DNA of 64,000 bases from JAEINY01 sp942490535 (lineage in GTDB: Bacteria > Bacteroidota > Bacteroidia > Bacteroidales > Marinilabiliaceae). The position numbers and the translations under genes are program-made. The stretch covers positions 2,046,001 to 2,110,000 of the forward strand of contig CALNXQ010000005.1 of NCBI GenBank assembly GCA_942490535.1, in the 5' to 3' direction. Positions 25,194-34,400 of this stretch are shown here, piece by piece. Numbering within the stretch: position 1 is the stretch's first letter; each line of letters begins with the position of its first letter. Below the pieces are notes generated by a model. That model ran no database searches, was not told the origin of the DNA, and saw only the letters and a program-made list of their open reading frames with translations.

Positions 25194-27245
25194 TTAATAC
25201 ACCAAAATCTCATCGCAAAAAAGCCAGGAGGGAAGTCCGGCACCTGGTTTTCCCTCCGGGATAATTCCAAAATTTGGTACGTTTACCTGAATGTATCTGG
25301 CTTGTTTACTTATGTCGATAACGCCTTTCTCAATGACCTTTACATGGGGTAATACCTCATCTGAGCGGTGGTGGTGGCAGAGGAGTGGCTGAAATTGCAT
25401 CTTGTTCGTGGAGATCGCAATTTGTATCTGATCGGGGGCATATACCCAGGCACCGCGTTTATCTAAAAAGCGGGCCTTGATGGCTGTAATATCCATCACT
25501 TTGCCCAGGTCAATGGTGACTCTCAGGTCTGTTCCGTTAAACCCCAGAAAACTGGAATAATCGGAAGCCCACAGCGGCGTAAAGTTTTTCCCGGAGCCAT
25601 CGGTTAAAGCCATAGCTGGGGTATTGTAGGGCGCATCAGGCAGGACTTCTAACATGACTTTTGCGTTGATCCCCCGGTGTTGCAGCACCACTTGTTTGGC
25701 GGCTAATTCTTCTTCCGTGGATGGTACCTGGTATTGTGCACGCAATTCGTATAAGCGTGCTTTAAGCTGCTCTGTGATGGCTTCATACCCCGGCTGACCG
25801 AATAGGTTAGTCATCTCTTTGGGATCTGTTTCCAGATCGTAGAGTTCCCATTCGTCATTGTCGTAATAAAAATGGATGAGTTTATAGCGATCGGTTCTTA
25901 CGCCGTAGTGTCGTTTCACGGCATGAATACCTGGATATTCGAAATAGTGATAGTAAACCGCATCGCGCCAATCCGCTGAGGTTTGCTCCAGGAGGGGACG
26001 CATGGATAAGCCCTGCATGTCGCCCGGTATAGGGAGGCCAGCATAATCCAAAAACGTTTCTGCAAAATCGAGGTTTTGAACCAGTTTGTCCGAAACCCAT
26101 CCTTTTTTCACTCCTTCAGGATAACGGATGAGTAATGGCGTACTGTGCGATTCTTCGTACATAAAGCGTTTGTCGAACCAGCCATGCTCGCCCAGGTAAA
26201 AGCCCTGATCGGAAGTATAAACCACGATGGTGTTTTCAGCCAGTCCGTTTTTATCCAGGTAATCCAGAATTTGACCGACACTCTCATCCACCGACTCAAT
26301 GGTGGACAGGTAATCTTCCATGTAACGGCGGTATTTCCACAGCACCAGGTCTTTTCCCTGTGGGTTGGCTTTGTGGAATGCGGCGTTCTTTTGGCGGTAA
26401 GCATTGTGCCACATTTGTTTTTGTTCTTCACTCATGCGGTCGTACCAATCGCCCCAGCCATCCCTTACAATTTCATCTTTACCGGCCTGTGTCATTTTCA
26501 GGTCATAGCCTGGAAACATGATGGCATCAATCTCCATCTCCTGCTCACGGGCAGCCCGTCCGCGGGTACTGTAATCATCAAAGAAATTATCAGGTACCGG
26601 TATGTCCGCCTTATCAAAGTGGTTGAGGAATTTGGGGGCCGGCATCCAGTTACGGTGAGGCGCTTTGTGTTGCACCATCAGGCAGAACGGCTGGTTTTTA
26701 TCTTCCCGTGCATCCAACCATTTTAACGATTCATTGGTGGTGATTTCTGTCACATACCCCGGTATGCGAATGGTGCCATTGGGCGTTCTGAAATCCGGAT
26801 TGTAGTATTCACCCTGATCGGGTAGCACCATCCAATGGTCAAATCCCGTGGGGGCACTCTTCAGGTGCCATTTCCCAATGATGGCCGTTTGGTAACCGGC
26901 CTCCTGAAGCAGTTTGGGGAAGGTTGCCTGGGAGCCGTCAAAAACCACTTCGTTATTGATCAATCCATTGGCATGACTGTGTTTGCCAGTAAGGATCACC
27001 GCGCGTGACGGGGCACAGATTGAGTTGGTGACAGATGCTTGTGTGAAGCGCACTCCCTCCTGAGCGATGCGGTCAATGTGAGGTGTTTGATTTAATCCAT
27101 GGCCGTAACAGCTGATGGCTTGTTCAGCATGGTCATCGGAGATGATGAAAAGGATATTGGGACGCTCAGCCTTTTTCGGTGCACAGCTTAACATGGTACC
27201 CGAAAGAGCAGCCATGGCCATCCATTTATGGATTGATGTGTTCAT
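25194..27245 (-). CDS. Sulfatase lipoprotein with C-terminal discoidin-like domain
   Basis: 683 residues. A lipobox (TMLSC, Cys21) makes it a probable lipoprotein. The alkaline-phosphatase-fold sulfatase domain spans about 30-490. Metal-binding IISDDH and the formylglycine motif CAPSR (Cys77) with ILTGK are intact; IIGKWHL and YTSDQGFYLGEHGWFDKR are also conserved. Conversion of Cys77 to formylglycine needs an anaerobic or aerobic maturase elsewhere. The C-terminal 130 residues resemble an F5/8-type carbohydrate-binding module. It would remove sulfate esters from sugars. It is third in a three-sulfatase operon, 10 nt after the preceding gene. Confidence 0.9.
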   Translation of the reverse strand: MNTSIHKWMAMAALSGTMLSCAPKKAERPNILFIISDDHAEQAISCYGHGLNQTPHIDRIAQEGVRFTQASVTNSICAPSRAVILTGKHSHANGLINNEVVFDGSQATFPKLLQEAGYQTAIIGKWHLKSAPTGFDHWMVLPDQGEYYNPDFRTPNGTIRIPGYVTEITTNESLKWLDAREDKNQPFCLMVQHKAPHRNWMPAPKFLNHFDKADIPVPDNFFDDYSTRGRAAREQEMEIDAIMFPGYDLKMTQAGKDEIVRDGWGDWYDRMSEEQKQMWHNAYRQKNAAFHKANPQGKDLVLWKYRRYMEDYLSTIESVDESVGQILDYLDKNGLAENTIVVYTSDQGFYLGEHGWFDKRFMYEESHSTPLLIRYPEGVKKGWVSDKLVQNLDFAETFLDYAGLPIPGDMQGLSMRPLLEQTSADWRDAVYYHYFEYPGIHAVKRHYGVRTDRYKLIHFYYDNDEWELYDLETDPKEMTNLFGQPGYEAITEQLKARLYELRAQYQVPSTEEELAAKQVVLQHRGINAKVMLEVLPDAPYNTPAMALTDGSGKNFTPLWASDYSSFLGFNGTDLRVTIDLGKVMDITAIKARFLDKRGAWVYAPDQIQIAISTNKMQFQPLLCHHHRSDEVLPHVKVIEKGVIDISKQARYIQVNVPNFGIIPEGKPGAGLPSWLFCDEILVY

Positions 27246-27255
27246 GATGCAATTG

Positions 27256-28716
27256 TTAGTTGGTTAATTGACCTGCCGGCCGAATTTCGGCGCCCTCTAT
27301 GCCTTGCAGTTTATCGCCCAGTTCATAACGGGCCTGATCAGCTACCAGAGATAATTGTTTCACAATGTCAGGATGTTGGTCGATCACATTAGTGGTTTCG
27401 CCAATATCTGTTTTGAGGTTATAAAGTTCCAAACCACAGGGCATTTGTTTGGTGCCACCCGGATAGCCATCTTTCCCCGGCGGGTATTGCCGGTAAGAGC
27501 GGTATTCATGGGGGAAATATAATTTCCAATCCCCTTTTGTTACTGCCACTAGTTCGCCACCCCGGTAAGACCAAAATTCATCACGCGGGCTGTCTTCTTT
27601 GCCCTGCATCACAGAAAGGATATTTACGCCATCAATTTTTTTCTCCGGCAGCGGTGCACCTGTTATGGCTGCAAGGGTGGGTAGTATGTCCATCGTGGTG
27701 GTGAGTTCATCGGTCACCAATCCTTTGGCTACCTGTCCGGGCCAATGCATGATGCAAGGGACCCGGATACCACCTTCCCACATCGATCCTTTACCTTCGC
27801 GCAAGGGACCGGCTGAACCGGCATGGTTTCCAAAACACATCCAGGGGCCGTTATCGCTGGTGAAAATAACCAGTGTGTTATCCGCTTGGCCGCTTTCTTC
27901 CAGGGCTTTCATCACTTCACCCACCGACCAGTCAATTTCCATCATGACGTCGCCATAGAGCCCTTGCTTACTTTTGCCTCTGAATTTATCGGAAGCAGCA
28001 ATGGGAGTATGCGGCATGGAGTGCGCCAGGTACAAAAAGAAAGGGCCCTGCTCTTTTTGGCGATGGATAAAATCCACTGCTTTTTCGGTGTAAAGGGTGG
28101 TGATTTGGTCCTGATCCTTCAAGGAAAGGAATTCAGCTATTTTTTCATTGCCTTCAATAAGTGGCAGGTTGGGATATTTTAATTTCCAGGGTTTGGCTAC
28201 ACTATCTTTTTCATGCACCGATATCCCATCATAGTCGATGGGCCACATGTCATTGGAATAAGGGATGCCATAGTATTCGTCAAAGCCATGCTGAAGCGGT
28301 AAAAAGGCCGGGTTATGCCCCAGGTGCCATTTACCCACCATGCTGGTGTGATACCCTTGTTGTTTCAAGAGTTTGGCAATGGTTACTTCATCGGGGTTTA
28401 ATCCGACCAATGAATCCCAGGGCATAAATGCTCCCCGGATACCAATGCGTTGGTTGTAACAACCCGTCAGTAAAGAGGCGCGGGAAGCACTGCAAACGGC
28501 GGTGCTTACATGGAAATTGGTGAATCGCACCCCGTTTTGAGCCAGTTTATCCAGATGGGGTGTCTCAAATTCGGTGGCACCATAACAACTTAAGTCACCA
28601 TACCCCTGATCATCGGTAAAGATGATCACGACATTCGGTTTTGGCTTTTGCTGGCAGCCTGTTAATAACAAGGTGGTGGAGGCAGCCAGAGTAAGTATTG
28701 GTTGTAGTAGTTTCAT
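27256..28716 (-). CDS. Sulfatase lipoprotein (CxAxR type)
   Basis: 486 residues. Lipobox LLLTGC gives lipidated Cys21. The sulfatase domain covers the whole mature protein: IIFTDDQGYGDLSCYGA holds metal ligands, the formylglycine site is CSASR at Cys75 followed by ASLLTG, and MVGKWHLGH and FTSDNGPWMCFGNHAGSAG are conserved. The third position of the modification motif is Ala instead of the more common Pro, which formylglycine maturases also accept. It is the second gene of the operon: 3 nt after the first sulfatase stop and 10 nt before the third. Confidence 0.9.
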   Translation of the reverse strand: MKLLQPILTLAASTTLLLTGCQQKPKPNVVIIFTDDQGYGDLSCYGATEFETPHLDKLAQNGVRFTNFHVSTAVCSASRASLLTGCYNQRIGIRGAFMPWDSLVGLNPDEVTIAKLLKQQGYHTSMVGKWHLGHNPAFLPLQHGFDEYYGIPYSNDMWPIDYDGISVHEKDSVAKPWKLKYPNLPLIEGNEKIAEFLSLKDQDQITTLYTEKAVDFIHRQKEQGPFFLYLAHSMPHTPIAASDKFRGKSKQGLYGDVMMEIDWSVGEVMKALEESGQADNTLVIFTSDNGPWMCFGNHAGSAGPLREGKGSMWEGGIRVPCIMHWPGQVAKGLVTDELTTTMDILPTLAAITGAPLPEKKIDGVNILSVMQGKEDSPRDEFWSYRGGELVAVTKGDWKLYFPHEYRSYRQYPPGKDGYPGGTKQMPCGLELYNLKTDIGETTNVIDQHPDIVKQLSLVADQARYELGDKLQGIEGAEIRPAGQLTN

Positions 28717-28719
28717 TCT

Positions 28720-30570
28720 TTAGTTAATAGAGATTTCATCAATAAACAGCCAGGCTTTCTCTCCTTTGGCGACATGCCAGTCGGGGCATACGCCACTGTT
28801 TTTAACCACTACTTTCATAAATCGACCGTGCATATCTTCCTGTTGAAGGGTGATGCGTTGAGTTGATTTGCGGCCCAGGCTTTCCAGTGGTTCTATTTTT
28901 CGTATCAACGGTTTGCTAAAAGAAGTACCGTCTTCTGACCAGCTCACTTCAATGGATTTTGGAAAAAATACCCAGGACTCGGCATCCTGCACCATGCCCA
29001 CAGACACTTGATTGAAATTTTCCATCTTATGAAAATCAATCATAGCTTCCAGGTCGTTGCCATTGAAACCCATCCAGAATCCATCATTGAAGAAACGGGT
29101 GCCCGTTTCACCATCAATTAATGCAGTTGCTCCACCGGCGCTGTATTTCGGGTGAGGCGTGGTTTTCAGTTCTATGGATTGGCCGATGGCTTTGTGTTTT
29201 AGCTGCAATCGTTTTGTGGGGATATCTTCCTCATTGGCATGTTCCCATCTCAAATAGGCTTGCTTCAAAGCTTCTGTTTTTTCGGGGTAGCTGGCGGCCA
29301 GGTTGGTCATTTCCGTACTGTCCTGCTTCAGATTCACCAGGAACAGTTGATCGGTATCCGGGTTTAATAGTTCGGGGTGAATGGGGTCTTGCGGATATCC
29401 GATCAGTTTCCAATCACCTTGACGCACGGCCCAGCTGGCCCCGCTTTTCCACCTGAATATCTCATGAGGACTGGCTTTGCCTTTTTCAATGACCTTTTTA
29501 AGGCTTTTGCCATCCAGATTTTCGGGCAATTTATCGATGCCGCAATAATCCGCCAGGGTGGGTAACCAATCCACATTGAAGGCCATTTGATGGCGGGTTA
29601 CATTTTGAGGGATGGCTTTTGGATAACTAATGATTGAAGGCACGCGGATGCCCCCTTCGAAGAGGGTGAATTTGCATCCCCGGAACGGACCGGCATCTCC
29701 ACCGCCGCCAAAGGTGCGATCTTCGGTGCTGTGTCCATGATCGGATTGCAAAACAACAATGGTATTTTCACGCAGTCCTAAGCGCTCCAGAGTTGATAGT
29801 AATTGCCCGATGTAATCATCCATGGTGGAGATAAAAGCGGCATAATCGCGCCGGGGCATCTCCAGGTCTTTATAATGGTCGCGCCATTTAGCTGTGGGTT
29901 GCAGCGGGTAGTGGGGCATGTTGATGGCGTAATACATGAAGAAGGGATCATCTTGATGCGCTTCAATAAAGGCATCGGCTTTATCGGCCATGAGCTGCCC
30001 GAAGTATTCCCCATCGTGCCACACTTCTTGGCCGTTTTCCCATAAGTCATGGCGGTTGGGGCCGTTCCAGTAAAAGAAATGGCTGTAATTATCAATGCAG
30101 CCACCCATGTGTCCAAAGGAATAGTCGAAGCCTTGCCCCAATGGCATGGTTTCGGGTGTGTAGCCAATGTGCCATTTGCCAATGTGAGCGGTGGCATAGC
30201 CTGCGTCTTTCATTACTTCGGCAAGGGTTATTTTCTCTGTGGGCATGCCAGTGTGGCCCTGGTGCGAGGAGGCATTGCCCGGTAATCCGGCGGCATGCGG
30301 ATTTTGTCCGGTCAGCATAGAGGCCCGGGAGGGTGAGCACACCGGAGCGGCCACATAAAATTGGGTGAATTTGACCCCGGTTTCCGCTAATCTGTCCATG
30401 TGCGGCGTTGTCAGATCTTTGGCGCCGTAACAGTTCATGTCGATGGATCCCTGATCATCAGTTAGAATCACGATCACATTGGGCTGCTTATTTTGTGCCT
30501 GTATCAGTGTGCTTCCGGTGAGCAGTGTAGCCGGTAGTGCAATGGATAGAAATGTTTGCTTCAACATCAT
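28720..30570 (-). CDS. Secreted sulfatase with C-terminal discoidin-like domain, first gene of the operon
   Basis: 616 residues from the ATG at 30570 (an upstream GTG at 30582 is less likely). A signal peptide (about 1-26, LIQAQ) is followed by a sulfatase domain (about 30-460) with ILTDDQG, formylglycine motif CSPSR at Cys78, IGKWHIGY and QSDHGHSTEDRTFGGGG. The C-terminal 130 residues look like an F5/8-type module. Its target ester is unknown; the companion genes (fucosidase, hexosaminidases) suggest sulfated amino sugars or fucans. The gene is preceded by a -7-like box at 30595-30602 and by a long repeat-bearing non-coding region. Confidence 0.9.
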   Translation of the reverse strand: MMLKQTFLSIALPATLLTGSTLIQAQNKQPNVIVILTDDQGSIDMNCYGAKDLTTPHMDRLAETGVKFTQFYVAAPVCSPSRASMLTGQNPHAAGLPGNASSHQGHTGMPTEKITLAEVMKDAGYATAHIGKWHIGYTPETMPLGQGFDYSFGHMGGCIDNYSHFFYWNGPNRHDLWENGQEVWHDGEYFGQLMADKADAFIEAHQDDPFFMYYAINMPHYPLQPTAKWRDHYKDLEMPRRDYAAFISTMDDYIGQLLSTLERLGLRENTIVVLQSDHGHSTEDRTFGGGGDAGPFRGCKFTLFEGGIRVPSIISYPKAIPQNVTRHQMAFNVDWLPTLADYCGIDKLPENLDGKSLKKVIEKGKASPHEIFRWKSGASWAVRQGDWKLIGYPQDPIHPELLNPDTDQLFLVNLKQDSTEMTNLAASYPEKTEALKQAYLRWEHANEEDIPTKRLQLKHKAIGQSIELKTTPHPKYSAGGATALIDGETGTRFFNDGFWMGFNGNDLEAMIDFHKMENFNQVSVGMVQDAESWVFFPKSIEVSWSEDGTSFSKPLIRKIEPLESLGRKSTQRITLQQEDMHGRFMKVVVKNSGVCPDWHVAKGEKAWLFIDEISIN

Positions 30571-30594
30571 AGTTAGTCTCACATTTTATGGATT

Positions 30595-30629
30595 CAAAGG
30601 TATAAAGCTAGCCACAGCAGTATGTCAAT
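30595..30629 (-). promoter_or_regulatory. Candidate promoter of the sulfatase operon
   Basis: On the minus strand TACCTTTG (30602-30595) matches TAnnTTTG exactly. ATTG at 30629-30626 is a possible -33 box with a 23-nt spacer, slightly longer than usual. Transcription would start near 30588. Confidence 0.45.
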
Positions 30630-30908
30630 GGGAGGTTCAATAAGTGGGAGAGATGTTCAGAATGGGTGTTCGCTTTTTACCACCTCCGGGGTTTTCATCC
30701 GCATGAATAGCGTCATCTCTTCCGGGGTTTTCAACCACCGAAAGGGTTGCCGCTTGAACCCTCAAAGCGGTCCTGCACCCTTTGAGCGGTGAATTCCTTG
30801 AAAAAACATGACGTGTTTTGGTGTGCCTGCAATTGACCAGTGCAGAGGCCAGGAATATCCCAGTAAAGAAGATACAAGGAACTTTAGAATAATCTCTTTT
30901 TTGCAAAT
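30630..30908. other. Non-coding region with degenerate repeats upstream of the sulfatase operon
   Basis: No gene with family similarity is seen. TCCGGGGTTTTCA occurs twice (30685-30697 and 30721-30733). The inverted repeat CTCAAAG-N12-CTTTGAG lies at 30761-30786, the same as at 7296-7321. Scattered AGCGG boxes at 30766 and 30785 resemble those of the adjacent array. Confidence 0.45.
30761..30786. repeat. Inverted repeat CTCAAAG-N12-CTTTGAG (second copy)
   Basis: The arms are identical to those at 7296-7321 and the spacer length is the same. Both copies lie in intergenic DNA; here two AGCGG boxes fall at the arms. Confidence 0.45.
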
Positions 30909-31254
30909 AGCGGACTCTTTACACCTGCTGGCGGAGGATTATTTTGCGTAGCGGCTAGTTTACAACACTAAGCGGAGACTTTTCATCGCTTAGCGCCCTC
31001 TTCACAGGGGTAAGCGAAGTATTCTCAAGTGTAAGCGGAGGTTTTATCAGGTTGTAAAGTCTCCGCTACCTCATTATAACTGCGCGCTTATCCATGAAAA
31101 GTCCCCGCCAGAGCATGAAGACTGCCCGCTTAACGGGAATGATTCCCCGCTACGAAAAATAATTGCCCGCCAGACGATGATGATCGTCCGCTACAGATAA
31201 TAATTGCGCGCTAACAGATATGCAATGCGCGCTTATTGTGATGTTTTCCTCGTT
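30909..31254. repeat. Phased 21-bp repeat array with orientation switch
   Basis: Seven boxes AGCGGA/AGCG(A,C) start at 30909, 30930, 30950, 30971, 30992, 31013 and 31034 (steps of 20-21 bp). The reversed box (N)CCGCT/CCGCC then recurs with cgct/cgcc (cgtt in the last) at 31064, 31085, 31106, 31127, 31148, 31168, 31189, 31209, 31230 and 31251. The array thus has two arms of opposite orientation facing each other at about 31040-31062. The sequence between boxes is not conserved. The 20/21-bp steps break any reading frame. The array lies between the end of the DUF2339 gene and the start of the sulfatase operon. Confidence 0.85.
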
Positions 31255-31298
31255 ACGGAAATTAATCAAAGCTCTGCTATAATTAGAGCTTGGTTTAT

Positions 31299-31385
31299 TC
31301 AATCCATTCCGGGTTGTAGTGTCCGGATCGTTTGTTCCACGGGTTTCACCTGTGGTTATTCAAATTCAATCCTTTCAGGATAACC
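31299..31385. repeat. Degenerate dispersed intergenic repeat with hairpin
   Basis: TTCAATCCATTCCGGG (31299-31314) and TTCAATCCTTTCAGG (31365-31379) flank a hairpin CCACGGGT/ACCTGTGG (31337-31344 with 31348-31355) and AACCAC. This resembles Bacteroidota intergenic elements that pair CCCGGAATGGATTGAA with ACCGTGGGTTTAACCCACGG. The rest of 31255-31487 holds nothing else recognised except a weak hairpin at 31269-31291. Confidence 0.4.
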
Positions 31386-31487
31386 ACTCAGCTGAAAAGT
31401 GAAGGAACGGCCCTGTTTAAGTAGCCCTGCCCAACTCCACCTTAAAATGGAATTCATCCAAGTGTGTGGTACCTCTTCTTAGCTGCT

Positions 31488-34400
31488 TTACGAAACTATT
31501 TCATCTTCTTCGGGCAATTCAAACCGATCCTTCACTTTCACAAAAAGGAATGAGGCTCCCAGTAATAAGGCGCCTATCAACACGAAAACAAATACTTTTT
31601 GGAGCATAGAGAAATGTGCTATATCCCATATATAGAGCTTTAGAATAGCCATTGCAAAGAATGCCACACTCATCCAGACGAGAGGTTTGCTATGGATTTT
31701 GAGCGAATTGAACAGTAGAGCAATAGCATGCAGGATAATTGTCACGGTGAGTATGGTTTCTGCAATAATTAAGCTATAACCTATAAATATCAGACTATGC
31801 AAAATGAATATCAAAGCCAGCCAGGTCGTTTTTCGATGGTTAGTATATACACTATTATTTCCATATAGAATGAATCCGATAGGGATAAATGGTGCAAGAG
31901 ATATCAACTGGGTGGAAGCCGGTTCTTCCAAATAAGTCAGACCAATACCAACTGCTGCCAGGAACAGAGAGAGCCAAAACGACACAAGAAAATTGTTTTG
32001 TAACGGGGCAATATGTGTTCTGAAAATTACCATGATAGAAAAGAATAGGGACGAGGCAATAAAAGCACTGGCATCAGAACTTATAACATCAGATACAATG
32101 ATGAATAAGCAGGCACCGAGGTAATAAGGCGTAGCAACAAACACATGGGAAAACTCTGATTTCATGCAAGTCGTTTTGTTATAGCCTTGTTTTATGATTA
32201 TGACCAACCCAAGCACTAGAAGAGATGTCATAACGGTAGCCCAATAATTATCAGGGAATAATCCCCAAAGAGCTGCTGCGGTAGCAATCAATGTAAATTC
32301 AATAATCAACGACTTACGTTTGGTGGCTTCATAAATAAAAAAAATGATTAATGCGGATCCCCATAGTGCCAGTGGTAAGTACTCCGGAAAATGTCTTTTT
32401 ACAGGAGATAGAATCAAAAGCGGAACGATCCAATAAAAGACTTCTCTGACTTTATCCATCATTGGTGCCATATTGGAGCCAGGTGCCAGCTTTGCATAGA
32501 ATAATCTCAAAAACCACATGGAAAAAAGCAGTTCAATCATCACTATTTTCCCCCATAATGGTTGAAGAGTAAATCGAAATGAACCGATTTCGGATATGGA
32601 AAATGCAATGCCAATCATCATTATTGAGGCGTACGCTATACCCAGATACTCGATAAAAATACTCTTTTTGTTATAGCCCAGGTAAATAAATGCGAACATG
32701 GGGATGATGATCAGGTTAAAAGCATAATTTCCGATTTCATGAAAGGCTGTTACCAGAAATAAGGCCGTAAACCAAATGGCCAGCCAATTAAACGTGTGAT
32801 GGTTATTAGCACTTTTCTCTCTCATGAAGAGATTCGGTTTTCGAGCGTGTAGTTGGAAATGGACACCCATAAAGGCCAGTAAAAATATTCCAATCCCAAC
32901 AAGATTGGCATACCCCGAAGTGAATAATGATGCATTCCAGGTGGTGGAAATATGAATGATGGCATGGAGGGCAGAATAAACTACTGAAGCCACAAATACT
33001 AGGTATCCCAAGCCTCGACTAAAATGGAGTTTTGTTATATAACCGATTATTATAATAGCTAGTGCCACCATGACAGAAGCAAAAGCCAACCAGTTATAAG
33101 TGAAACAGGCAGCTGTTAGTAGGTAACTAATCAAAAACCAGACGATAGCACTGTTTTTGAAGTTTGTCAGTAGTCGTTTTTCAAACTCCAGGCTTTGGGA
33201 TTCATACTTCTTAAAAATGAAAACCAACATGCCAATTAAGGGTCCCAGGGCAAGTAGGTTCAAATAGCCGCTGGTCAGTAATTGGTGGTTCCCATTCATA
33301 AACCATATATCACCAAAGGTTAATATTGTTTTGATTAAAGCGATAAGGAATAAAAGGTATCCTTCCTTGCGTACCGATGGCAAAGCAAAATTATATCCCA
33401 GATATATTAATCCAAGGGCTTCGATAGACCAGAAAAGACCCATCAGGTGTTTGTCAAGAAGGGCAGGAATGGCAAATGCAACAAAAGTGCCGGCAATAAC
33501 AAGCAACAGTAATTTGATTGGCCGGGCTATATCCTTTTTGTAGCTCCACAATCCGGGAAAAAAGATCAATGCATTGGCCAGTAAAACCCATCCAAGGATG
33601 GAATAATAACCGGCATCGGCAAATAGGTAGTATAAATTAAAGAGGAAGACACTGATGTTTCCCGTTATCAACACCACGGAAGATTTATTTAAGGTATCTG
33701 CGATTCGTTTATCATTAAAAAGACTAAACCAGATGAATAGATAGGCGAAAGCATGAAAAATGATCGTATACACCCCTAAAGAAAAGGAATTCACATCATT
33801 TAAAACTGAAAGTTCAATAATGGAGGAAGAAGTAATAAAACCAATAATTCCCAGGGTTTTCCACTTAATTTTTCTAGCCAGGTAAATGGAGGAGGCGCAG
33901 AGTATCCATAAATAGATAAAATAAAGCGGAGAAGCGCCATCTGTATTAAGGTAGAAGGGGGCGAAAGCACCACCCAGCAGGCTAAGTAGTGCTACTATTT
34001 TGGTTTGATAACGCAAGGCTATTATTATTGCAAATGTCGTATTGCCCATAATCAGGGCAAAACCGGTTAAGGGGGATGACAGTTCGGGATTGACATTTGA
34101 GAGGTTGGATAAGAAATAGATAAACAGGTAGTTCAAAGCAACGGACAGCCCCATTAAGGCAGAACAAAAGTCTTCGTATTTATTACCTTTTTGATATAAT
34201 CGGGTAGCCCACCAAGTGATTCCTGTAGAGCAGGCAAAACCAAAGGTGATTTTAATGAGTTCGCTCAAATTGCCCAAATAACTGATGGATAATTGCATTA
34301 AATAGCCAAATCCAAACAGTAATGCACCAATGCCTGCCAGGGTCATGAAAAATACGGGTAACTGGTTTTTCTCTTTATACTGATTGTAATATTTACCAAC

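Noticed and set aside
30637..30906. Minus-strand 89-residue frame upstream of the sulfatase operon
   Set aside because: It covers a repeat-bearing non-coding region, has no family similarity and no credible start site.
30909..31254. CRISPR array
   Set aside because: Only a 4-6-bp box recurs, units are 20-21 bp, no identical repeats or unique 30-bp spacers, orientation flips in the middle, and no cas genes lie nearby.
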